From: Blastococcus sp. CT_GayMR16 | Lineage (GTDB): Bacteria; Actinomycetota; Actinomycetes; Mycobacteriales; Geodermatophilaceae | Direction of reading: 5' to 3' | Length of the DNA stretch: 64,000 nucleotides | NCBI RefSeq assembly: GCF_004570875.1 | Contig: NZ_SPQK01000001.1 | Span: forward strand, 62,001-126,000 | In this document: positions 52,071 to 60,898 of the stretch, in pieces | Numbering within the stretch: the first letter of the stretch is position 1 | Layout of the letters: each line of letters starts with the position of its first letter | The notes under the pieces: model-generated | What the model saw: only the letters and a program-made list of their open reading frames with translations | Database searches by the model: none | Told to the model about the DNA's origin: nothing | Position numbers and translations under genes: made by a program

Positions 52071-52744
52071 GGGTGCAGCATGGCTACATGCCCTGGCGGC
52101 AGCCGCTTAAGAGTCTCCTCGGCTGCATGTGGCACAGTAGATAGGTTGGACCCGCGTCGCGCGTAGGAGATTGCGAGAGCATGTCTCGGCTGGCCCGTGC
52201 GATTCCTTGTACCGGAGTGCCAAAGACCGCCGCCAAAGAATATCGCTGAGCCAGCCCCCACTTGGAGGACGCGTTCACCAGGAACTGGTTCGAGCGGGTC
52301 CTCGGGAGCGGTCGGCGGTGTTTCTGACACGTGCGACCCAGGGACGACACGGGTCGCGCCATTGAGAGCCGTAAAGGGGACCAACGGCACAATGACGTTG
52401 AGCAACCGCGGAATGGCGCCGGGGGTGCCCGGGTCGTCAACATGCAAAACTTGTTCGCCGGCATCAGTAAGTGGCGCTCGGTATCTAGCACCCAGAAGGT
52501 AGAAGTCGCGTCCGAGACTAGCGGCTGCAACCGCGAGCAATCGGTCCGAGAACCAAACGCGGTCGAATGTGGGTCCCGCGTCCAACAGATGCTCCACGTG
52601 GAGCTTCCGTTGGGAGCGCCATGCCCCCGCTGCGGCGTCGCGCTCAGCTAGCTCGGCAAGCTCAGCCAATATCGGGCTGATGTGCCCCGGTTTGAGCACA
52701 CCCTCGAGAACGCAGTATCCGGAGGGATCGTTCGCCACATTCAT
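52067..52744 (-). CDS. Phytanoyl-CoA dioxygenase (PhyH)-family protein
   Basis: 225 residues. LHVDDPGTPGAI supplies the HxD pair (near residue 100), LWHSGTRNRTGQPRHALAIS the distal His and the 2-oxoglutarate Arg. PGSHVSE and the cupin-like GSAIFFGGGLWH are typical. First modification gene after the precursor; likely hydroxylates a precursor side chain. Confidence 0.85.
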   Translation of the reverse strand: MNVANDPSGYCVLEGVLKPGHISPILAELAELAERDAAAGAWRSQRKLHVEHLLDAGPTFDRVWFSDRLLAVAAASLGRDFYLLGARYRAPLTDAGEQVLHVDDPGTPGAIPRLLNVIVPLVPFTALNGATRVVPGSHVSETPPTAPEDPLEPVPGERVLQVGAGSAIFFGGGLWHSGTRNRTGQPRHALAISYARRGSNLSTVPHAAEETLKRLPPGHVAMLHP

Positions 52745-52773
52745 GTCAGGAAGAAGGACTTCCAGCTATGAGA

Positions 52774-52808
52774 CAGGGCCGAGTGGCGCGCAGCCGAGCG
52801 CGACCCTG
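52774..52808 (-). terminator. Possible partial terminator after the precursor gene
   Basis: CAGGG (52774-52778) and CCCTG (52804-52808) enclose an inner GCGC/GCGC pairing. A leaky stem between precursor and enzymes is common in RiPP operons. Weak by sequence alone. Confidence 0.3.
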
Positions 52809-52819
52809 CCCCCAGCTGC

Positions 52820-52954
52820 TCAGTTCTCCTGGTGATGCTTCTGAGGGGAGCGCTGAGCCTCACACTCGACGCTCCAGGTCTGCGCCTCCGGGTCATACGT
52901 GCCAGGCACCTCGATTGCCGGCAGTGTGACGATCATGTCTTCGAACAGGTCCAT
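52820..52954 (-). CDS. RiPP precursor peptide candidate (44 residues)
   Basis: Begins MDLFEDMIVTLPAIEVPGTY at 52954, then DPEAQTWSVECEAQRSP and a basic end. AAGGAG stands six bases before the ATG. YDPEAQ (residues 20-25) matches the YDPxxQ motif I recall from ATP-grasp target peptides of the GRASP_targ/TgmA type in actinobacteria. The leader would be residues 1-19 and the core the Ser/Thr/Lys/Glu-containing end. It heads the operon of ATP-grasp, GT, P450 and oxygenase genes. Confidence 0.75.
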   Translation of the reverse strand: MDLFEDMIVTLPAIEVPGTYDPEAQTWSVECEAQRSPQKHHQEN

Positions 52955-53768
52955 TTGCACTCCTTACTGGGAGCGGGTCGGGCCCGGAAGCTAGCACGGT
53001 CGGCAAGCCTGAGCGACTCGAACGGCGACCAGGAACGCTCACCGCGCTGCCGAGCGTGGCGACGGTGCGCCTGTGCGCGTTTGGTACCGAGTCGCGGCGA
53101 CCGTTCATGCCTACACGCATCACTCACTACGCCTCGTCAGCGCGCGCATCTCCCTGCTGCGGGGGCGGTCGGCAGCCACGGAGCTCGGTGGACGCGGACC
53201 GCCCGGCCGACTTCAAGCAGGCCAAGCTTGCGCGCTCGACAGCAGGCCGCGGCCCCGACGGCCGCGCGGTGCACGCCCGCCGAGCTGGACGCAGCGCTCG
53301 TCCGGATGAGGCTGGCCGCGGACCGCCCGGGCCGATGCCCAGGTCCGGCCGCGCAGCAACGAAGCCTCGCCGTCCCAGTGCGCGTAGACGAGCTGGACGC
53401 CGAGATCGCCCCGCCCACGCCATGGCCGCCAGCCGCGTCGGCCGGTGCGTCGAGCACCACCAGCGCCGCGCGCCGACCTACCGGCGGGCGCTAGTGCGGC
53501 GCCAGCCCGACCGGGCCGAGCAGAACGCAAGCACTCCGTCGGCTGCAGATGCGGATGACCAATAGATCCAATTTTGCGGCATTGTGACGCGATCCCGCGG
53601 CGTTGGGTGGGGCGTCCCGTCCGCGCGATTCCCGCCCTCGCCTAAAGGCCCGAGACTGCACCGCACCGAGACTGCCGCCAGCGTCGTGTCACTTCTGACA
53701 GAAAGGTCGTCTCCCTGCATCAACGATGCAACCCGATGTGGGACCCGCCTCGCTATTTGCAGGTGACG
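52955..53768. other. No gene recognised; upstream region of the RiPP-like operon
   Basis: About 810 bases. The first ~150 should contain the operon promoter. 53130-53500 returns to very high GC; a piece reading TPAELDAALVRMRLAADRPG suggests a relic, but no frame has a start with ribosome site. Confidence 0.5.
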
Positions 53769-54173
53769 TCACTTGGCGCCGGCCCTGTAGGTGGACTCGA
53801 ACCGCTCGATTGCGTCGAAGTATCGTGGCGCCTCGCCAGGACTCTCCATAGCGACCTGCCGAAGGTAGGCAGTCGCCCGTTCGACCTCCGTGGCCACGTC
53901 GAGCCGCGGATTGAGGGCTAGCGCAGCACCCAGCGAGCTGTTGAAACCGTCGAGAATCGGCTGATCCTGTGGCCCGGGCGATCTGATCCGGGAACCGGGC
54001 GATGCCATCACGCACATTGTGTGGATCTTGTCGATCGCTCGGCCGTAGGTCTGCAGCGCCCCGGCAAAGTCTCGGTTCCCGTACTGGTCGGCTGCCTCTT
54101 GTGCTAGCTGGTCCGGCATTTGCAGTGGCGCGGTCCGGCCTCGCCCGGCGGTCTTCTCCCGGAACCATCCCAT
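53769..54173 (-). CDS. Hypothetical TPR-like protein
   Basis: 134 residues, AAAGGGACGGG before the ATG. One TPR-like helix pair (AQEAADQYGNRDFAGALQTY) and a later helical part with ATAYLRQVAMESPGEAPRYF. No family recognised. It lies 12 bases after the gene at 54186-54527. Confidence 0.7.
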   Translation of the reverse strand: MGWFREKTAGRGRTAPLQMPDQLAQEAADQYGNRDFAGALQTYGRAIDKIHTMCVMASPGSRIRSPGPQDQPILDGFNSSLGAALALNPRLDVATEVERATAYLRQVAMESPGEAPRYFDAIERFESTYRAGAK

Positions 54174-54185
54174 AACCCGTCCCTT

Positions 54186-54527
54186 TCAACCGCCGTAGCT
54201 GCGACCACCGCATCCCCCGTAAGCAGTGACCTTCCGGTAGGGAGTGATACGGGTCAAGAGGAACGTGTCGCGAGTTGCGGCGCCGACAGTCGTCCTCCCT
54301 ATCGCCCGCGGCATGCCACATGAAACGCGGGTCCCACGGAGAAGACCGAGGTTCCAGGCGTCCGCTGCGATCTGTTGCACCAGTGGTCCCACCTGGCGAT
54401 CCCGCGCTTCGACCGTTCTCTGCGACGGCTCCAGAGCCCGGATGCCGACCGAACGGACTTGAGCGATGTTGACAGCTTGCCCCTCCTCGCCACGGGCATC
54501 CCATAGCGTCGACACGCCGAGCGACAC
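54186..54527 (-). CDS. Possible hypothetical protein
   Basis: 113 residues from a GTG; central section VRSVGIRALEPSQRTVEARD, then ARVSCGMPR-like GTRVSCGMPRAIGRTTVGAA and a Gly-rich end. Just upstream of the TPR-like gene on the same strand. Unknown; moderately likely to be real. Confidence 0.45.
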   Translation of the reverse strand: MSLGVSTLWDARGEEGQAVNIAQVRSVGIRALEPSQRTVEARDRQVGPLVQQIAADAWNLGLLRGTRVSCGMPRAIGRTTVGAATRDTFLLTRITPYRKVTAYGGCGGRSYGG

Positions 54528-54623
54528 GCAGGCCGCCGAGGCGGCGACTCTTCAACCCCTTGACGCAGCGATTCCACACCACCAAAGTCCCCGCCCACGC
54601 AACGACCCACGGGGGAGCACTGC

Positions 54624-54899
54624 ATGGAAGCGCTCGGGTTTGTCTACCTCGCCGGCTTCATCATCGCCTGGATCGTCCTCTACCACCGAGTCGGTTTCCC
54701 CGACGTCCAACCCGACTGGCGCGAGTTCGTCCTCGGCCACCCCACCGGGTTTGGTGGCTGGGCGATCGCGACCATCGCGAAGACCTGGTTTTGGCCGGCG
54801 ACCCTCGTCTTCTGGCTGGCCACTGGTTCGCCGGCCTCCAGGTGGAAGGCCGTCGACGAAATTAACGGTCACGAGACTCGCCGAATCCTTCGCGTCTGA
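54624..54899 (+). CDS. Small membrane protein
   Basis: 91 residues with GGGGGAG upstream. Helices at ~3-20 (LGFVYLAGFIIAWIVLY) and ~43-68 (GGWAIATIAKTWFWPATLVF). Function unknown. Confidence 0.72.
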   Translation: MEALGFVYLAGFIIAWIVLYHRVGFPDVQPDWREFVLGHPTGFGGWAIATIAKTWFWPATLVFWLATGSPASRWKAVDEINGHETRRILRV

Positions 54900-55128
54900 A
54901 CTGACGCGAGGACTGTTCCACTGCCAGTTCTAGGGGTTTCGTCTGGTTTTCGGACCACTGCTCGTGAAAGACGACGCGACTCAAGGAGTTCGACGTTCTA
55001 GAGTCGCTGCCTTGACGAGGGCGTCGGGCGCCTGGCGGCGGACCATGCACCTTCGCCATCTTGCTGGTCTCCCCAACAACCTGAGCCGCGCAAACGCATC
55101 CCGCCACGACACAGAGGTGATACATCGC

Positions 55129-55515
55129 ATGGCAATCTTTGGTCGACAGCGCGGTCAGGGCCGCAACTCAGGAGAGGCGGGCGCCTCGCTGATCGGCGAA
55201 TTAGAAGGATTCGGCCGGTTCTCGTTCGACCCGCAGAACCAACCACTTCCTGGGGACCTAGAGTTTCGAGCCTACCAAGTCGCACTGTCAGACCGGTCTG
55301 GGTTCCTCAAGGTAATGGCTGACGCTGCGACCCATGGCGGATGGATGGCGATAGGTGCGGAGAGGCTTGTCGTCAGCGTCATTGGCGGCGATCTTCCAGA
55401 CTCGGAATACGACTCGCTAATGCGGTCCGCCGTTGAGGCGATCCAACAGATGGGCTGCTGGCCGGCTCACGCCACCGGCTACGAGCATAGCTGGGCGATA
55501 CAACAGGCTCGGTGA
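55129..55515 (+). CDS. Hypothetical protein
   Basis: 128 residues, GAGGTGATA upstream of the ATG. Reads FGRFSFDPQNQPLPGDLEFR, then AADAATHGGWMAIG-type AERLVVSVIGGDLPDSEYD and AIQQMGCWPAHATGYE. No family recognised. Followed 54 bases later by a 43-residue basic peptide gene. Confidence 0.7.
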   Translation: MAIFGRQRGQGRNSGEAGASLIGELEGFGRFSFDPQNQPLPGDLEFRAYQVALSDRSGFLKVMADAATHGGWMAIGAERLVVSVIGGDLPDSEYDSLMRSAVEAIQQMGCWPAHATGYEHSWAIQQAR

Positions 55516-55569
55516 CCCGGCGAGGGAACTTCTGCCTGTCCTGGCAGAGAGTGTTCAGAGGGAGAAGAC

Positions 55570-55701
55570 ATGGCATACAACCCGGAGAAGACCCGCGCCA
55601 ACACCAGTGGCGAGACAAGTGGCAGCACCCCGAAGCCACCGGTCGACCCCAATAAGGCAAAGAAGGTCGGTGGCGCAGCGATCCGCGGCAGCGGCAAGTA
55701 G
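55570..55701 (+). CDS. Small basic protein (43 residues)
   Basis: GAGGGAGAAGAC precedes the ATG. Composition is Lys/Gly/Pro/Ser-rich with no hydrophobic core (starts MAYNPEKTRANTSGETSG, ends AAIRGSGK). Probably disordered; function unknown. Confidence 0.6.
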   Translation: MAYNPEKTRANTSGETSGSTPKPPVDPNKAKKVGGAAIRGSGK

Positions 55702-55769
55702 CAGCCGCGCAGGCGCAGCTGGGGCTTTCCTGTCCGGAGCCCCAGCTGCACCTGCAGAACCCGTAAACC

Positions 55770-56080
55770 AGGCAGCCGTCGGGGGGCCGGGCTGCTCATC
55801 CTCGGAACCGCGGCCTTCAGCGCGCTCGGGCTGGCGCTGACCGCGGTGTTGCCCTTGAGCAAGGCGGTGACCGCAGCTGGCCTTGCCAACCTGCTGCCGG
55901 TCGCGTTCTTCTCCGACGTCTTACCCAGCTGCGACCTCCCAGCAGCGACCTGCCAGCCAAGGCATCTCGCCAACGGCATGGTCGCGCTGCTGGACCCGGG
56001 TTGGGCCGTGCATCGGCTGCGGTGGGATCGCCGTTCTCACCGCCCGGCTGCTTGGCGTCGGTCTCCTCGCCTCGCGGGCT
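55770..56080 (+). pseudogene. ABC-2 transporter permease remnant
   Basis: LILGTAAFSALGLALTAVLP, then GLANLLPVAFFSDVL and PRHLANGMVALLDPG follow the last helices and the F(P/S)xRHLADAL ending of ABC-2 permeases, with loop deletions and a later frameshift. No upstream part or ATPase gene nearby. Confidence 0.55.
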
Positions 56081-56245
56081 TCTCCCGGACCGGATCCCGC
56101 CCGCGGATACGCGGACGGGCGTGACGGCAACTCTGCCGTCTCTTAAGCCGACGCTGGCCCACCCATGACCCGTCCCCGTCCCCGTCCCTGCCCCCGTCCC
56201 GAGGCTCATTCCCCGCGAGGCCAACCTGGGACGACTTTCCAAGAC

Positions 56246-58897
56246 CTACGCCACCCGGGCGTCGGCGGGGAACAGGTCGGCGAGGATGCCATTGGCTACC
56301 GCGAGCTGCTCGACGGTGCCGACCTCCAACGGCGAGGACTCTAGGAGCGGGGCGCCCAGACCCGCCTTGAACAGGAGGGGCTCGCCCGTCGCGGCGACGA
56401 TGCGCCAGTCGTAATCGGCGCCGAACAAGGCAACCGAGTCGGTGGACCGATACTGGCGAACAGCGACGACCAAGGAAGGGAGTCTCGGGTCGTTCAACGG
56501 GTCCTCGACACCCTTGACCCTGAGGCGAACCGAGGTGCGCTGACCAGCGGAGGTCGCCTCGAGGGTCAGCTGGATGAGGCCGAGGGCCGCTGCCCTCTGG
56601 TCACACCAGAGCATGTCGTCGATGAATTCGAGCGCCCCGAGCAGATCCATCTCGACCCGGCCACGGTCGACCGGGTGGCCGGTGGCCGCCAGGAACTCGA
56701 CCGTGCCATCGTCGACGTCGACGAGGTTTTTGTCGAAAGCGGCTTGCAGGTACGGCTGCCAGGCGACCACTCGCTCGCGGCGCCTGTCATCGGGCCGGAT
56801 GGCGAGCCAGCAGAGGGCGGTAATGCTCCGGGAGAAGTCACCGCCGAGCTGCACTTGGATCCGTTGGTCGGTGAGATCGATCTGGTCGAGCCAGCCATCC
56901 CCTTGGCCGGTTCCGACGAACGGCCGGAACCAACGGGCCCAAAGATCGTCAAGGTCGTCGCTGGTCAGCTCGATGACGGCGCCGGGGAGTGCTTTGTGGC
57001 ACCACAGTTGAGCGAAGATCGTCGCGACCATGGAGAGGTTGCCAAGCGGGGCGAGCGGGTCTACCCAGGACAGGCGCGGATCGGTCTGGGCAGCCGCCCA
57101 CCGTCGCAGCACATTCCGGGCGCGGACGCGCACCTTCGCCGTCGCGGACCAGCGCGCCCCCGTCCCGGACTCAGCGTTACGTGCGATGAGCTGGAGCAGC
57201 GACGCGTAGCGGGCGGGGGAAGCCTCTCCGGGTGCCCGGGCGAGCATCGCCTCGAGGAGCTCGATCAACGGTTCCGCGACGCCGTCGCCTCCGCAGAGGC
57301 GCTGCCCGAGCAGACGGGCGTAGGTACCAGCTCGCGGATCCCGGCCGAGCTTCTCCCGCTCAAGCCGGTTCCACAGGTCATCGTCGCCGTCATTGCCAGC
57401 GGCCTCGTCACGGGAGACGTCCCCAGCACCACCGGCGCCGGCGCGTTCGGAGACGTCCATGACGACGTTGCGGTGCAGGAACAGCAGCGCTTGGCCGAGC
57501 GGAGTGTCGAGGTCGGTAGTGGTGAGCTCGGCTGGCCGGCCGGTGCCGGTTTTCTCGCCCACCTGCAGGACGCGGTGCAGCGCGTCTGGGTCGTCGATGA
57601 CGACGTGGTTCGACACCACCTCGCCGACGCCGTCAACGAGGTGCACGAGGGGGCCGACGAGCGGGGCGGCGGTAGTCGACCCCTTCCCGTCTGGGACGAG
57701 AGCCTGAGTGCTCGCGTGGTCCGCGAGACGCCAGGTGTCGCCGAGCGCTGGCTCGGTGATGATGTGGACGCGACGGTCGGCGAGCAGAGTCGCTCTGGTG
57801 ATCCGGATCGGTCGAGGCGCTGGCGCCTCGCCTCCGGCGTCGAAGGTCAGGTCGGCGAGGGACATGAACGGCCGCGGCTCGGCGGTGGTCTCAGGAGGCG
57901 AGAACGCGTGTCGCAGCACGTCCGGCGAGAGGTCTGCGAACACCGCGAGCTCGACGTTGCCCAGCCCGGCTGGGAGGGTGAGTGCCGCGTGGGACAGGTT
58001 GGCGGAACCGGAGAGGAGCCAGCCCTCCTCCCCCGCGACTGCGCCGACGAGCTTGGCGTGAGTGAAGCGGTCCGGCACGTAGGCGAGCGTCTCGACTTCG
58101 GCTCCCCCGCCGGCGAGACGAGCGGCGAGACGGCCTCCGTCCACATTGGTGGAGCTGGCGAAATACAGGATTAGTCGCTTCGGCCTGAGGCGGTCGACGA
58201 GACGGCCCAAGGCGTCGCCCGCCTCGTCGTAGTAGGGCGCCGTGACGATCAGCTGGTCGACCGCGCCGGTACGGGCGATCACGGTGTCACAGAACTGGTC
58301 GGCGAGCGGCCGGTCCAGGTTGTGCCACAGCGGGGAGTCGGCGACCGCACTCGGTCCGGACAACTTCGGCAGGCGCTGTTCGAGGTCGGTGAAGCGCTCG
58401 GCGAGGAGGGTGTCGTCGACGGCATTGATGAGCCGGCGCATCCATGACCGCCAGGTGCGAATGGCGGCGTCCCCGTGCGGGGTCCCGGCGACGAAGGCGG
58501 TGAACACCTCGCGCCCGGCGTCGATGCCATTGGTCGACAGGTTCCCCGACCCGACGAGCAACTTCGCCGTGCGTGCCGTCACGGTGAGGTACGACTTTGG
58601 ATGGAAGCGGCCGGGCCCGACGCGAACACCGCGCAGCAGCCACCGGCGATTGACGGGCCCGAGGATCTCGATGCGTTCGGGCGGTACAGCGTCAAGGCTG
58701 GCGTCGAGACGGTCGCGGTCGGCGAGTACGACGGCGTTGAGCGGTGGATCACCGAGTCGGCCAAGCAGGTACTCGTTGAATAGGGCGAGGTCGAGGTTGT
58801 ACGTGGTTGCCCACAGTGCGACGCAGTCGGCGTGGAACAGCTCCGCGATCGGTTTGATGACGAGTGCCGGGTCGCTGTCCGGCGGGCCGGGGCTCAC
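56246..58897 (-). CDS. Phospholipase D-like domain protein, possible defence component
   Basis: 883 residues from a GTG overlapping the upstream stop (GTGA). Two PLD-type half sites: RFHPKSYL with LLVGSGNLSTNGI (~95-125) and RFTHAKLVG with LLSGSANLSHAAL (~275-310). The HxK pairs are present, but the Asp of HKD is not clear. The C-terminal ~500 residues are alpha-helical and unassigned. Large PLD proteins coupled to another large unknown protein are often anti-phage or DNA-handling modules. Confidence 0.75.
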   Translation of the reverse strand: MSPGPPDSDPALVIKPIAELFHADCVALWATTYNLDLALFNEYLLGRLGDPPLNAVVLADRDRLDASLDAVPPERIEILGPVNRRWLLRGVRVGPGRFHPKSYLTVTARTAKLLVGSGNLSTNGIDAGREVFTAFVAGTPHGDAAIRTWRSWMRRLINAVDDTLLAERFTDLEQRLPKLSGPSAVADSPLWHNLDRPLADQFCDTVIARTGAVDQLIVTAPYYDEAGDALGRLVDRLRPKRLILYFASSTNVDGGRLAARLAGGGAEVETLAYVPDRFTHAKLVGAVAGEEGWLLSGSANLSHAALTLPAGLGNVELAVFADLSPDVLRHAFSPPETTAEPRPFMSLADLTFDAGGEAPAPRPIRITRATLLADRRVHIITEPALGDTWRLADHASTQALVPDGKGSTTAAPLVGPLVHLVDGVGEVVSNHVVIDDPDALHRVLQVGEKTGTGRPAELTTTDLDTPLGQALLFLHRNVVMDVSERAGAGGAGDVSRDEAAGNDGDDDLWNRLEREKLGRDPRAGTYARLLGQRLCGGDGVAEPLIELLEAMLARAPGEASPARYASLLQLIARNAESGTGARWSATAKVRVRARNVLRRWAAAQTDPRLSWVDPLAPLGNLSMVATIFAQLWCHKALPGAVIELTSDDLDDLWARWFRPFVGTGQGDGWLDQIDLTDQRIQVQLGGDFSRSITALCWLAIRPDDRRRERVVAWQPYLQAAFDKNLVDVDDGTVEFLAATGHPVDRGRVEMDLLGALEFIDDMLWCDQRAAALGLIQLTLEATSAGQRTSVRLRVKGVEDPLNDPRLPSLVVAVRQYRSTDSVALFGADYDWRIVAATGEPLLFKAGLGAPLLESSPLEVGTVEQLAVANGILADLFPADARVA

Positions 58898-60597
58898 GGG
58901 AGCGTCTCCGCGATGAACGCCCGCCCTCGATCTGTCAGCACGGCATCGTTGTTGTCGCGGTCCCACAGGCCGAGGTCCGCGGTGAGCCGGGACAGCGGCT
59001 CATTGCGGATCGCAGCGAGGGGGAACCGCCCGATGCCGTTGTTGAAGAACCTGACTCGGCCGTCCTCCCAGCGGAAGCGGAACGTGTGCTCGGGCAACTT
59101 CGAGTATGCGATCCGCTCGTGGACGCTAACGATGAAGCGGTGCACGATCCACCAAAGCGTGTCAGCAACGGTGGGTGCCTCCGACAGGTGGGTGTTAAGC
59201 GCTTCGAGGACGGTGGCCAGCGACGGCTGCCAGTTGGACCGCACGTTTGAAGAGAGGATCCAGCCGGGGTCGGTGCGGCCGGATGCCCGGCGGTGGAGTT
59301 CCAGGAACACGATCAGCCCGCTGGTCGCAGTGTCGATGGTGTCGGTGGCGGCGCGCAGCACCTCGAGTGGCGCATCCTGTACTGGCAGCTCGACGCCGGG
59401 GAGCGAGATACCGCCGTCGGCGACGCGTGCGACGAGTTCCGCCGTCGCCAGGTCGGCTGTCAACGCCGGAGGGCCGCCGACCATCTCCCTGGCGATCGAC
59501 CGAACTCGCTCCCACGTGAGTCCCTCGCCCTGTCCGGTCAGCGACGCCCTGATCCCAGCCCGGCAGAACTCAGACCAGATGCTGCACAACGCGTCCTGCC
59601 AGACGTCCTTGGCCACCAGCCCGGCCCACTGCCCAGCAACTCGCTCGTGGTCGGCGGACCTGTACGGCAACGGCGGCGACCACAGCGCCTCCCGGTAAGC
59701 GCCCTCATCATCGACGACCTGGGGATCGCCGTCGATAAGCGTGAGGTAATGGGCGACGCTGCGTCGTCGCTGGGTCACCGCCGCGCCGGTCGCAACGGCG
59801 GCGATATCCGCCGCGTCCTCCTCGCCCGCTTCGGCGGCGTCGTCGCTGGGCTGCGCCGCCGGCGCGGGCGCCAGTGGTGGGTCGGGATCTTCGCCGAACA
59901 ACGCATCATGGACCGCATCGCGTTCGGCTCGGCGCTCGCTGAGCTGACAGAGGCAAGCGACGCGGGCGTACTCGACGAGGACGTCCCGCGGGATGGGATC
60001 GGTGGTGAGCATCCACGACGTCGCGTACTCAGTGCCTGCCACGGCATCTCTGAACGTGGAAGCGAGCCTGCGGGCGCGGTCGGTGCCGTAGAGCACGTCC
60101 ACCGTGATCGGCGTGTCGCCGAGCAGCGTGCCGGCTCGGGCGACGATGCCGAGCTCGGCGAGCGGGGATCGGTAGTAGAGCCCATAGCCACCGAAGGCGC
60201 TCTCCACGGACTGGCCTCGCGGGTAGGGCGGTTCCTGGTTGTTAACGATGCCGCGGAGGCTCTGGGCGCCGACCGGCCCGTACTCGCAGCCGTGGGGACA
60301 ATTCAGCACCGCGAGGCCGTACTCCCACTCGCGGGCCTTGATGAACGTTGACAGCGAGTTTCCGTCGGCGGGAAGGCGTAGCTCTCGATACTTGTCGAGG
60401 AGGTAGGCATGGAACGAGAAGTACCGGGCCTGCCGAGACAACTCGAGGATCCCTGGGAGCAGCCGGGGCATCAGACGGTCCTGTGTAGTCGTCTGTAACC
60501 CGAGGGGGTCGCGGCCCTCTTTCACGTCGAGTGACGCGCCAACCCACCGCGGGGGCCCGACGCGCGGTGGTGTTACGTCCCGCTCCGTGAGCGTCAT
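58894..60597 (-). CDS. Large hypothetical partner of the PLD protein
   Basis: 567 residues. N-terminal LLPGILELSRQARYFSFHAY recalls the opening of DUF6361-type proteins (weak memory-based link), NCPHGCEYGP near residue 100 could be a Cys site, and ~250-280 is an acidic linker. C-terminal WWIVHRFIVSVHERIAYSKL and FFNNGIGRFPLA. No enzyme motif seen. Coupled by GTGA to the PLD gene, so the two are one system. Confidence 0.7.
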   Translation of the reverse strand: MTLTERDVTPPRVGPPRWVGASLDVKEGRDPLGLQTTTQDRLMPRLLPGILELSRQARYFSFHAYLLDKYRELRLPADGNSLSTFIKAREWEYGLAVLNCPHGCEYGPVGAQSLRGIVNNQEPPYPRGQSVESAFGGYGLYYRSPLAELGIVARAGTLLGDTPITVDVLYGTDRARRLASTFRDAVAGTEYATSWMLTTDPIPRDVLVEYARVACLCQLSERRAERDAVHDALFGEDPDPPLAPAPAAQPSDDAAEAGEEDAADIAAVATGAAVTQRRRSVAHYLTLIDGDPQVVDDEGAYREALWSPPLPYRSADHERVAGQWAGLVAKDVWQDALCSIWSEFCRAGIRASLTGQGEGLTWERVRSIAREMVGGPPALTADLATAELVARVADGGISLPGVELPVQDAPLEVLRAATDTIDTATSGLIVFLELHRRASGRTDPGWILSSNVRSNWQPSLATVLEALNTHLSEAPTVADTLWWIVHRFIVSVHERIAYSKLPEHTFRFRWEDGRVRFFNNGIGRFPLAAIRNEPLSRLTADLGLWDRDNNDAVLTDRGRAFIAETLP

Positions 60598-60898
60598 CGT
60601 GACCTGGTCAGCAAGCCGCCAACTTTCACGTCCCTCATGGTGCCCAACGCGCGAAGGAGGCGCATTCCCCCTAACTAGTCCCCCCGATCGAGCCGACGAC
60701 CTCCAAGCTCACCCAGAAGGCGCCGAATGTCATCGGCGGACCCAGACTCATCACCACCGTGTACCAGTACGAGTCCTGAGCCAAGTCTCTGCGCGACGGG
60801 CCGCTCACGTGGCCGGACTCCCCTCCGGACAAGCCAAGGGAACTCTGGGCAGTAGCTAGGCCAGTAGCTAGGTGAGTCGCTGCCGCTATCGTCCGCCC
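60598..60898. other. Divergent intergenic region, no gene
   Basis: About 300 bases between the two divergent possible defence genes. No frame with start and ribosome site; should contain both promoters. Confidence 0.5.

Noticed and set aside
53127-53530. Several long frames on both strands
   Set aside because: All are Arg/Ala/Pro-rich without ribosome sites and without recognisable motifs; typical shadows in very GC-rich DNA.
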